Below, in pieces: positions 6,460 to 12,155 of a stretch of 12,155 nt of DNA. Source of the stretch: a bacterium (lineage in GTDB: Bacteria > Armatimonadota > Fimbriimonadia > Fimbriimonadales > GBS-DC). The notes under the pieces are model-generated. The model was not told where the DNA came from. It ran no database searches and was given only the letters and a program-made list of their open reading frames with translations. The first letter of the stretch is position 1. Each line of letters starts with the position of its first letter. A program made the position numbers and the translations under genes. The DNA lies in the NCBI GenBank assembly GCA_029335935.2, contig JARJMV020000174.1, positions 1 through 12,155 on the forward strand. Reading direction: 5' to 3'.

Positions 6460-7095
6460 TCACACGCCCATTTGACCGTAATCGCGCAGCAGCCCTATCA
6501 CCTTGCCGATGACGCGCGCCTCCTCGAGGGGCGCAAAGATAGGCTCGTAGGCTGGATTCGCCGATTCCAAGCGCACTTGCCCGCGCTCGAAGAAGATGCG
6601 CTTGATGGTCGCCTCCTCGCCGATGAGCACCGCCACCAACTCGCCGTTGTAGGCGGTCTGCTGCGGCTTGATGACCACCAAGTCGCGCGGCAAGATATGC
6701 TCGCCCACCATACTGTCGCCCTTGACGCGCAGCAGGAACGCGCTCTCCACATTGCGCACCATATCGGCGGGCACGGGAATCAGGTCTTCCACATTCTCGT
6801 GGGCGAGAACAGGCGTGCCTGCGGCGATTGTACCGACCAGCGGCAAGAAGCGCACGCGCTCCTGTTCGGGCTGGTAATCGGGATGCACCACTCGGATTGA
6901 ACGCGCCTGATTGCCGCGCTCGATATAGCCCTTGCGTTGCAGCGCGTCCAAATGGAGCGTAATCCCGCGCAGACTCTTGATGACGCCGATGCCCTGCTGA
7001 ATCTCGCGAATGGTCGGCGGGTAGCCATGTTCGCGCGTGAACTGCACGATAAACTGCAATATTGCCCGTTGTGGTTTCGTCAATACTTTCGCCAT
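6460..7095 (-). CDS. lexA: LexA repressor (S24 autopeptidase)
   Basis: SOS-response repressor that binds operators as a dimer and cleaves itself when RecA filaments form. It has 211 residues; most LexA proteins have about 200-240. The N-terminal winged helix-turn-helix starts KPQRAILQFIVQF and contains GYPPTIREIQQGIGV and the recognition-helix region SLRGITLHLDALQRKGYIER (41-60). That region differs from the usual SPSTVHAHL type, so an unusual operator is expected. The peptidase domain shows the cleavage site Ala92-Gly93 (GTIAAGTPVLA), Ser128 in VKGDSMVGEHI and Lys165 in ATIKRIF. The Ser-Lys distance of 37 equals that of the E. coli enzyme. The ATG at 7095 is preceded by AGGAGG (7105-7100); an in-frame ATG at 7176 would extend the protein by 27 non-conserved residues and lies beyond the leader hairpin. 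The leader of about 87 bases is structured, and the promoter overlaps a palindrome, suggesting autoregulation. Confidence 0.96.
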   Translation of the reverse strand: MAKVLTKPQRAILQFIVQFTREHGYPPTIREIQQGIGVIKSLRGITLHLDALQRKGYIERGNQARSIRVVHPDYQPEQERVRFLPLVGTIAAGTPVLAHENVEDLIPVPADMVRNVESAFLLRVKGDSMVGEHILPRDLVVIKPQQTAYNGELVAVLIGEEATIKRIFFERGQVRLESANPAYEPIFAPLEEARVIGKVIGLLRDYGQMGV

Positions 7096-7112
7096 ATCGC
7101 CTCCTGTAGGCT

Positions 7113-7137
7113 GGGGAGGGGTGGAGGAACCCTCCCC
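7113..7137 (-). promoter_or_regulatory. Hairpin in the lexA leader with SD-complementary loop
   Basis: On the lexA transcript GGGGAGGG pairs with CCCTCCCC across a nine-base loop (plus-strand arms 7113-7120 and 7130-7137), ending seven bases before the AGGAGG of lexA. The loop contains CCTCC (complement of 7123-7127), which could pair with the GGAGG of the ribosome-binding site as a pseudoknot. There is no T-tract, so it is not a simple terminator. Smaller inverted repeats (CGGCG/CGCCG and AGCCG/CGGCT) lie further upstream in the same leader. Confidence 0.5.
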
Positions 7138-7179
7138 GTTGCTCCGCTCGGAACAGCCGATGAAACGGCGGCTCACGCC

Positions 7180-7197
7180 GTGTAGAATATTTTACAC
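7180..7197. promoter_or_regulatory. Probable LexA operator (18-bp near-palindrome)
   Basis: GTGTAGAATATTTTACAC matches its own reverse complement at 16 of 18 positions, with GTGTA and TACAC arms eight bases apart. It covers the lexA -10 box, so a bound repressor would block RNA polymerase. It resembles neither the CTG-N10-CAG nor the GAAC-N4-GTTC LexA boxes. A second small inverted repeat, TTGTCTACAA (7204-7213), lies in the promoter spacer. Confidence 0.6.
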
Positions 7198-7218
7198 TAT
7201 CATTTGTCTACAAGTCAA
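7189..7218 (-). promoter_or_regulatory. lexA promoter
   Basis: Read on the minus strand: -35 TTGACT (7218-7213), 18-base spacer, -10 TAAAAT (7194-7189). The predicted start is near 7182, giving a leader of about 87 bases. The -35 is a 5/6 match to consensus. Confidence 0.75.
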
Positions 7219-7243
7219 GGGGGGGCGGTCGACGCCACCCCCC
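7219..7243. repeat. G-tract/C-tract inverted repeat between divergent -35 boxes
   Basis: Seven G (7219-7225), then CG, a five-base loop GTCGA (7228-7232), then CGCC, one bulged A (7237) and six C (7238-7243). It can form a nine-pair stem. It fills exactly the gap between the lexA -35 box and the tRNA -35 box. Confidence 0.7.
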
Positions 7244-7273
7244 TTGCAATTGCGTCCGACTATGGGGTAAAAT
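7244..7273 (+). promoter_or_regulatory. Promoter of the tRNA-tatD transcript
   Basis: -35 TTGCAA (7244-7249), 18-base spacer, -10 TAAAAT (7268-7273). The predicted start is near 7280, about five bases before the first tRNA. Its design mirrors the lexA promoter. Confidence 0.75.
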
Positions 7274-7284
7274 ATAAGTGTTGC

Positions 7285-7360
7285 GCGTCCGTAGCTCAGA
7301 GGATAGAGCGCAAGGTTGCGGACCTTGAGGTCGGGGGTTCGACTCCCTCCGGACGCGCCA
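7285..7360 (+). tRNA. tRNA-Arg (anticodon GCG)
   Basis: Full cloverleaf of 76 bases with encoded CCA. The acceptor GCGTCCG pairs with CGGACGC, the D stem is GCTC/GAGC, the anticodon stem CAAGG/CCTTG encloses loop TTGCGGA, the variable loop is AGGTC, and the T arm is GGGGG, TTCGACT, CCCTC. The anticodon GCG (7318-7320) reads CGC and probably CGT. A20 in the D loop agrees with arginine identity. Most bacteria instead use an ACG anticodon deaminated to inosine, so this one is unusual. Confidence 0.93.
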
Positions 7361-7373
7361 TTTTCTATCTCCT

Positions 7374-7449
7374 GCCCTCGTAGCTCAGTGGACAGAGCGC
7401 CTCCGTCCTAAGGAGGGCGTCGGGGGTTCGAATCCCTCCGAGGGCGCCA
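7374..7449 (+). tRNA. tRNA-Arg (anticodon CCT)
   Basis: Cloverleaf of 76 bases with encoded CCA. The acceptor GCCCTCG pairs with CGAGGGC, the anticodon stem is CCTCC/GGAGG with loop GTCCTAA, and the T loop is TTCGAAT. Anticodon CCT (7407-7409) reads AGG. It lies 13 bases after the first tRNA and is probably part of the same precursor. Confidence 0.95.
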
Positions 7450-7455
7450 CACAGC

Positions 7456-7550
<95 letters not shown>

Positions 7551-7558
7551 GGAACGCT

Positions 7559-8323
7559 ATGCGCTGGACCGATACGCACTGCCACCTGAACCATCCCGAT
7601 CTGTATTCCGAATGGCAAGCCGCCTTGTATCGCGCCCAGCAGTCGGGCGTGGAGCGTCTGGTTCTGATTGGCTATGATGAGGCGAGTAGCCGATTGGCGG
7701 TGCACCTTGCGGAGCAGTCTGATGCGCTCTATGCGGCGGTGGGCGTTCATCCGCACGATGCGGCAAGCTGTAGCCCGGACACGCTCCAACAGCTGCGCGA
7801 GTGGACGCGCCATCCGCGCGTGGTCGCCGTCGGCGAGATAGGGTTGGACTTTTATCGGGACCTGTCGCCGCGCGAGGCGCAATATGCGGCGTTCCGTGCG
7901 CAGATGGCTTTGGCTCATGAGCAGGGCTTGCCTGAGGTCATCCACTGTCGTGAGCCGTATGAGCAAGTGCTAACCGAGCTGTCGGAGTATCCCGATGTGC
8001 GCGGCGTGCTGCACTGTTTCTCTGGGACGCCTGCGCAGGCGCAGCGCGGGCTGGCGTTGGGCTACTATTTGGGGATAGGCGGCGTGGTCACTTTCAAAAG
8101 CGCAGAGACGCTCCGCGCGATTGTGCAGGGGATGCCACGCGACCGTTTGCTGCTGGAGACAGACGCGCCTTACCTTGCGCCGCACCCCTATCGGGGCAAG
8201 CGCAACGAGCCTGCCTACCTGCCGCTGATCGCGCAACAGGTCGCCGCGCTGTGGGATGCCCCGCTGGCAACCGTTTCAGAAATCACCGAGGCGAACACGC
8301 AACGGCTATTTCAACGCCTCTAA
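7559..8323 (+). CDS. tatD: TatD-family metal-dependent nuclease
   Basis: A 254-residue TIM-barrel hydrolase of the TatD/YcfH family, members of which are metal-dependent 3'-5' exonucleases on DNA and RNA and act in repair and RNA turnover. Family motifs are all present: DTHCHLN (residues 5-11; His7 and His9), AAVGVHPHDA, VVAVGEIGLDFYRD, VIHCREPYEQVL, GVLHCFSGTPAQA, and ETDAPYLAPHPYRGKRNEPAY with the metal-binding Asp. It ends in the usual NTQRLFQRL. The ATG at 7559 is preceded by AGAGGA (7548-7553), whose first A is the last base of tRNA-Ser. Only ten bases separate the two genes, so tatD is probably read from the tRNA transcript, its 5' end being made by tRNA 3' processing (inference). Its last 18 bases overlap the end of the convergent gene. 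Confidence 0.95.
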   Translation: MRWTDTHCHLNHPDLYSEWQAALYRAQQSGVERLVLIGYDEASSRLAVHLAEQSDALYAAVGVHPHDAASCSPDTLQQLREWTRHPRVVAVGEIGLDFYRDLSPREAQYAAFRAQMALAHEQGLPEVIHCREPYEQVLTELSEYPDVRGVLHCFSGTPAQAQRGLALGYYLGIGGVVTFKSAETLRAIVQGMPRDRLLLETDAPYLAPHPYRGKRNEPAYLPLIAQQVAALWDAPLATVSEITEANTQRLFQRL

Positions 8324-9208
8324 CGCCGCTTCCACAAACGGGCGGATTGCGTGCGCCCCGTCATCAGGCGCACGCCCCACGATGGTAACTGCTCGATCTT
8401 GCAGGGTCGGCGCGGAGAAGACATAGGCATCGGGCTGCTCTGCCGCGCGAATCGTCAGAAACGGCATCCCAATCTCCTGCGCAAAGTCGCACATCAGGCG
8501 GTCGCGCTCGCTGGTCTGCTCGTTCGACACATGCGCGTTGTGCAGATTGAGGTTAATCGGCAGCAGTACAACGCCGTCTGTGTTCACGCGCGAACTCACC
8601 AGCAGTACCACATCGACGGCGGAGCGGGCGATCTGCGGCGGCATCTGCGCCCGATAGCCCGTCACGAACCCGAACGGTATCTGATGATGGCACTCGATGG
8701 GATATTGCGTCGCCAAGAGGTCCAACGCCTCGCGCAGTAAGCGTTCATGAAAGCTCTGAATCAGTCGTCCTTGAGGGATGTGGCTCTTGTCGACGCGCTC
8801 TTGCACGAACGCGAGCGGCGCGCGCATCGCGACGCCTAACTGCGCAATCGAGCAGGTCAGCTCCATCCGAATCCCTGAGTTCTCGCTGTAGAGATGGATG
8901 CCTGCAGGCCCTTCAAACACCTCCAGCCACAGCACATCGCATTCCCGATACGATTGGCGCAACGCCTCGCTGAGCTGCGGGTCGGTCTCGAGTACCAGTA
9001 AGGGGCGTTTCTCGCGGTCGCTGCGCAAACACAGCACGCTGAAACACGGCTTGTTGAACTCTGGCACGTACGCGCTCGGACGATACAAGTTGTGGAACAG
9101 GAACCGCCGCGCAGGGCGCAGCAGCAGCTCATAATCTTCCCAACTTTTTGCTAACTCCACTAAATATTTGTTCACAGGGTTCGTCAAGAGCCGATTCGGT
9201 TGATACAT
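8306..9208 (-). CDS. Unrecognised protein resembling a degenerate DUF2726-like nuclease fold
   Basis: A 300-residue soluble protein; no signal peptide or membrane segment is visible. Residues 198-254 (VDVVLLVSSR, LPINLNLHNAH, RDRLMCDFAQEIGMPFLTIR) follow the layout of DUF2726-like PD-(D/E)XK domains: a strand with Asp, a strand with the catalytic acid followed by a His, then an Arg-Asp helix and a final Gly-x-Pro-x-x-x-Ile-Arg strand. Asp199 is kept but Asn219 and Asn221 stand where Glu is expected and no catalytic Lys is evident, so it is probably inactive. Residues about 55-98 (FSVLCLR, PLLVLETD, CDVLWLEVF) have a vaguely similar strand order, so an internal duplication is possible. The ATG at 9208 has AGAGGAGG six bases upstream. 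The gene is alone on its strand, converges on tatD with an 18-base overlap, and diverges from pilB. The function is unknown; the fold assignment is inference from pattern. Confidence 0.75.
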   Translation of the reverse strand: MYQPNRLLTNPVNKYLVELAKSWEDYELLLRPARRFLFHNLYRPSAYVPEFNKPCFSVLCLRSDREKRPLLVLETDPQLSEALRQSYRECDVLWLEVFEGPAGIHLYSENSGIRMELTCSIAQLGVAMRAPLAFVQERVDKSHIPQGRLIQSFHERLLREALDLLATQYPIECHHQIPFGFVTGYRAQMPPQIARSAVDVVLLVSSRVNTDGVVLLPINLNLHNAHVSNEQTSERDRLMCDFAQEIGMPFLTIRAAEQPDAYVFSAPTLQDRAVTIVGRAPDDGAHAIRPFVEAALEALK

Positions 9209-9320
9209 TACCAGCCTCCTCTATAAACAAGGCGCTTGCGGTGTGTCGGGTCATCCTAAGTACTTGCGCTGGAATCGATAAATACGCCGTGTGCGCCGAT
9301 AATTCCTGTAGGAGTGTACC
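9209..9320. promoter_or_regulatory. Divergent intergenic region before pilB
   Basis: These 112 bases hold the ribosome-binding sites of both flanking genes (minus-strand AGAGGAGG near 9215-9222; plus-strand TAGGAG at 9309-9314) and must contain both promoters. Candidate plus-strand -10 boxes are TAAATA (9279-9284) and GATAAT (9298-9303), but neither has a convincing -35 partner. No repeat or RNA gene is visible. Confidence 0.35.
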
Positions 9321-11027
9321 ATGTACGGCGTTAAGCGTTTGGGCGAATGGCTACTGCAGAAGGGGAAAATCACCCGCGAGCAGTTGGAAGAGGCGTTAGC
9401 CTTGCAGCGCGTTTCGGGCAAGCGGCTGGGCGAGACGCTCATCGAGATGGGATATATCACCCACGACGATTACTACGAGGCGCAGGCGGAGCAGTGGGAG
9501 TGCCCCTACGAGCCACTGCACGAAGCGAGCTTGGCGCAGGCGCATCAGGTGCGCCACTGGGTAGGCATGGGCGATGCCGCACGCTTTATGATTGTGCCCC
9601 TCCGCGAGGAAAACGGCGCCCTGTGGATTGCCACCGCAGACCCGAACAATGTGGAGATGCTGGACTACCTGCGCCAAACTACAGGCAAGGTCATTAGGGT
9701 CGCCTTCAGTCCCACCGAGCGAATCGTGCGCGCGATTGCACGGCTCTACAGCACCCACGAAGACCCCGAAAAGTCCGACGAAGACGCACAGGAGCTGGAG
9801 GCGAGCGACATCGACATCCCTGAAGATGTTACGCAGCTCGAACAGATTGTCCATCAGGTGCCTGTGGTGCGCTTGGTGAACGGCATCTTGCTGGAGGCAG
9901 TAGAGCGTGGGGCGAGCGATATCCACTTCGAGCCACTGGAGCACAGAATGCAGGTGCGCCTGCGCATCGATGGCGTGTTGTACGGAGTGCGCACCATTCC
10001 GCGCAGTCTGCAGGCGTCGGTTACGGCGCGCGTGAAGCTGATGGCGGAGATGGACATCGCCGAACGGCGACGCCCCCAAGATGGACGATTCACCTTCAAG
10101 TCGGGTGAAGGTAAAATCGACGCCCGCGTCTCCTCGCTGCCGACCGTCTTCGGGGAACGCGTCGTCGTGCGCCTTCTCAACCGCGACAATGTACTCAAAA
10201 CGCTCGACCAACTCGGCATGCCCCCTGTCGTGGAGCAAGGGCTCACTCAGTTAGCCAGCAAGCCGTGGGGGATGATTCTGGTGACAGGTCCTACAGGGTC
10301 TGGCAAAAGCACGACTTTGTATGCCCTCCTACAACAGATCAAGTCGGAGCGACGGAACATCCTCACCTGTGAAGACCCTGTGGAGTTCACGATTGAGGGG
10401 ATTGGGCAGTCGCAGGTGAATGAACGGGCAGGTCTGACCTTTTCGAGTCAGCTGCGCGCGATGTTGCGTCAAGACCCTGATGTGGTGTTGGTGGGCGAGA
10501 TCCGCGACACGGAGACGGCGGAAATCGCCTGTCGCGCGGCGATGACAGGACACTTAGTACTGTCTACCCTCCACACGAACGACTCCACCAGCGCACCCGC
10601 GCGCATGATGGATATGGGCATCCCGCCGTTTCTGATAAACTCCGCGCTGATTGGCGTGTTGGCGCAGCGGTTGGTGCGCCGCTTATGCGAACGGTGCAAG
10701 GAGCCGACTACGATTACCGACCCTGCGACGACGGCGCTATGGGGCGGCGCGCCGGTGGAAGCCTATCGCGCGGTCGGTTGTAGCGAGTGTGGCAACATCG
10801 GCTACAAGGGGCGCGTCGGCTTATACGAGCTGTTCGTGCTGAGCGACCCTGTGCGCCGCCTGATTGCTCAGAACGCGGGCGGCGACGCCATCCGCGCTGC
10901 CGCGCCGCAAGGCACGCTCTACACGATTCAGCACGATGCGCTGCAGAAAGTGCGCGACGGTGTCACCACCATCGAAGAGGTGCTGTCGCAGATACAGATA
11001 GATCAGTCGGTGTCTCTGGCGGCGTGA
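9321..11027 (+). CDS. pilB: Type IV pilus / type II secretion assembly ATPase PilB (GspE)
   Basis: A 568-residue hexameric ATPase that powers extension of type IV pili or a type II secretion pseudopilus from the cytoplasmic face. Residues about 1-145 are a GspE N-terminal (MshEN-like) domain starting RLGEWLLQKGKITREQLEEA. After an acidic linker the second domain follows (PVVRLVNGILLEAVERGASD, typical SDIHFEP, LRIDGVLY). The motor domain shows Walker A GPTGSGKST (323-331), the Asp box ILTCEDPVEF, Walker B DVVLVGEIRD (387-396, Glu393) and the His box HLVLSTLHTND. The zinc-binding tetracysteine (Cys456, 459, 487, 490) of PilB/GspE proteins is complete, which separates it from PilT. Length is normal. 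The ATG has TAGGAG six bases upstream. No pilT, pilC or pilin gene is adjacent, so it stands alone between the unrecognised minus-strand gene and pyrB; it ends three bases from pyrB. Confidence 0.95.
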   Translation: MYGVKRLGEWLLQKGKITREQLEEALALQRVSGKRLGETLIEMGYITHDDYYEAQAEQWECPYEPLHEASLAQAHQVRHWVGMGDAARFMIVPLREENGALWIATADPNNVEMLDYLRQTTGKVIRVAFSPTERIVRAIARLYSTHEDPEKSDEDAQELEASDIDIPEDVTQLEQIVHQVPVVRLVNGILLEAVERGASDIHFEPLEHRMQVRLRIDGVLYGVRTIPRSLQASVTARVKLMAEMDIAERRRPQDGRFTFKSGEGKIDARVSSLPTVFGERVVVRLLNRDNVLKTLDQLGMPPVVEQGLTQLASKPWGMILVTGPTGSGKSTTLYALLQQIKSERRNILTCEDPVEFTIEGIGQSQVNERAGLTFSSQLRAMLRQDPDVVLVGEIRDTETAEIACRAAMTGHLVLSTLHTNDSTSAPARMMDMGIPPFLINSALIGVLAQRLVRRLCERCKEPTTITDPATTALWGGAPVEAYRAVGCSECGNIGYKGRVGLYELFVLSDPVRRLIAQNAGGDAIRAAAPQGTLYTIQHDALQKVRDGVTTIEEVLSQIQIDQSVSLAA

Positions 11028-11030
11028 GGC

Positions 11031-11948
11031 TTAGGCCTCGCCGAGAGCGTACTCCAGCACGGCGAGGCGCACATACACGCCGTGTCGAACTTGCGTGAGG
11101 ATCAGCGAGGCTGCGCCGTCCGCCACTGCGTCGGTAATCTCGACCCCGCGCTGAATAGGTCCTGGATGCATCACGACACACTCTGGTTTGGCGAGTTTCA
11201 GCCGTTCGGGATCGATTTGGTAATCGCGTCGGTAGGCGTCGAGGCTGGGGAGCAGCCCCTGCTGCATGCGCTCGGTCTGCAGGCGCAGCGCCATTACGAC
11301 ATCGGCGTTTTGGATGGCTTGCTCGGCGTTAGTGGTGGTGTGCGCATCGGGTAGGGGCGTGTCGGGCAGCAGTGTGGGGGGCGCGCAGAGCCACACCTCC
11401 GCACCTGCCCGTGTGAGTAGTATCAGGTTCGAACGCGCCACGCGGCTATGGCGAATGTCGCCGATAATAGCGACTTTGCGTCCGCCGAGCCAGCGCGTGT
11501 CGGGGTCGGGGCAACCGTAGTGGCGCCAGAGGGTATACAGGTCCAGCAGCGCTTGGGTGGGATGTTCGTGGGCGCCATCGCCCGCGTTGAGGATGGGCGC
11601 ATCGGAGACCTGCGCGGCGTGGATGGGCGCGCCCGCCTGCGGATGGCGTATCACAATCGCCCGAACGCCCTGCGCGTTCAGCGTGCGCACCGTGTCTTGC
11701 AGGCTCTCGCCCTTCGCGATACTGCTCGCCTCGGCGGTTATCACCAGCGGGTGATAGCCCAGTAGCACGCAGGCTTGCTCGAACGCGGCGCGGGTGCGCG
11801 TGCTGGGTTCGTAGAACAGCAACGCGATGAGTGCGGCTTTCGGGGCGACAGGTGGCGCCGGTCGCTCCGCGAGGCGCACGCGCCAAGTGTCGGCACGACG
11901 CAGTAAGTCCGACACGGGCAACGCGGCGGCGGTCAGGATGTGCGGCAT
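11031..11948 (-). CDS. pyrB: Aspartate carbamoyltransferase, catalytic chain
   Basis: Condenses carbamoyl phosphate and aspartate to carbamoyl aspartate, the committed step of pyrimidine synthesis. The 305 residues match the usual catalytic-chain length. The carbamoyl-phosphate site FYEPSTRTR is at 45-53, Lys79 with KGESLQDT at 79-86, HEHPTQALLDLYTL from 127, GDIRHSRVARSN at 163-174, and VVMHPGPIQRGVEI near the end. The start ATG at 11948 is preceded by AGGAG, which overlaps the stop of pyrR; only nine bases separate the genes. The pyrR-pyrB order is common where PyrR controls pyr genes. No pyrC follows; the gene runs into the convergent pilB, so the operon ends here. No pyrI regulatory chain is visible. 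Confidence 0.96.
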   Translation of the reverse strand: MPHILTAAALPVSDLLRRADTWRVRLAERPAPPVAPKAALIALLFYEPSTRTRAAFEQACVLLGYHPLVITAEASSIAKGESLQDTVRTLNAQGVRAIVIRHPQAGAPIHAAQVSDAPILNAGDGAHEHPTQALLDLYTLWRHYGCPDPDTRWLGGRKVAIIGDIRHSRVARSNLILLTRAGAEVWLCAPPTLLPDTPLPDAHTTTNAEQAIQNADVVMALRLQTERMQQGLLPSLDAYRRDYQIDPERLKLAKPECVVMHPGPIQRGVEITDAVADGAASLILTQVRHGVYVRLAVLEYALGEA

Positions 11949-11957
11949 GGCAGTCTC

Positions 11958-12155
<198 letters not shown>

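Noticed and set aside
7096..7176. Earlier in-frame ATG (7176) for lexA
   Set aside because: It would add 27 residues not found in LexA and place the start far from the AGGAGG that serves 7095.
9298..9303. GATAAT as the pilB -10 box
   Set aside because: No -35 match at 16-18 bases, and the start would fall at the ribosome-binding site; kept only as a weak candidate in the intergenic entry.
11026..11039. Inverted repeat GAGGCTTAGGCCTC between pilB and pyrB as a bidirectional terminator
   Set aside because: The stem is only about five pairs, there is no T-tract on either strand, and it lies over both stop codons.

Overview
The window looks like ordinary chromosome from a GC-rich diderm bacterium. 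An Lpt-type permease implies lipopolysaccharide export, and PilB implies type IV pili or type II secretion. Gene density is high, many genes overlap or sit only a few bases apart, and GTG starts are common. Armatimonadota, or a neighbouring deep-branching and possibly thermophilic group, would fit; that is a guess from general character, not from a marker-gene comparison. No insertion sequence, prophage, CRISPR array or integrase is visible.

Layout. 1-1682 (minus): a membrane protein with TPR-like repeats and a zinc ribbon is translationally coupled (ATGA overlap) to an LptF/LptG permease that runs off the left edge. 1723-2586 (plus): pseudouridine-5'-phosphate glycosidase (psuG), with an apparently leaderless start. 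2596-5227 (plus): a TATAAT box, a small gene broken by in-frame stops, a secreted PQQ-type beta-propeller protein, and a TagH/Wzt-like ABC ATPase whose ribosome-binding site lies inside the glycine codons of the preceding gene. 5250-6443 (plus): a promoter with a 13-bp palindrome, a small PD-(D/E)XK-like protein and a sugar epimerase of the D-psicose/tagatose 3-epimerase type.

6460-7548 is the most structured part. lexA (minus) and three tRNA genes (plus: Arg-GCG, Arg-CCT, Ser-CGA) leave a shared divergent promoter. The two promoters are mirror images, each with a -35 box, an 18-bp spacer and TAAAAT. They are separated by a G-tract/C-tract inverted repeat that exactly fills the space between the -35 boxes. 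The lexA -10 lies inside an 18-bp near-palindrome, the probable autoregulatory operator. The lexA leader has a strong hairpin whose loop is complementary to the Shine-Dalgarno sequence. tatD starts 10 bases after the CCA of tRNA-Ser, so it is probably expressed from the tRNA transcript.

8306-12155: an unrecognised 300-residue protein (minus) resembling a degenerate DUF2726/PD-(D/E)XK nuclease fold, the pilus/secretion ATPase pilB (plus), and the pyrimidine genes pyrB and the C-terminal part of pyrR (minus, one operon entering from the right edge).

Functional themes are envelope and secretion (Lpt permease, ABC ATPase, propeller protein, PilB), pyrimidine metabolism (psuG, pyrR, pyrB) and DNA-damage response or nucleic-acid processing (lexA, tatD, two nuclease-like proteins). 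No coherent new multi-gene system is evident. The most original signals are the lexA/tRNA control region, the GCG-anticodon arginine tRNA and the two nuclease-like proteins.
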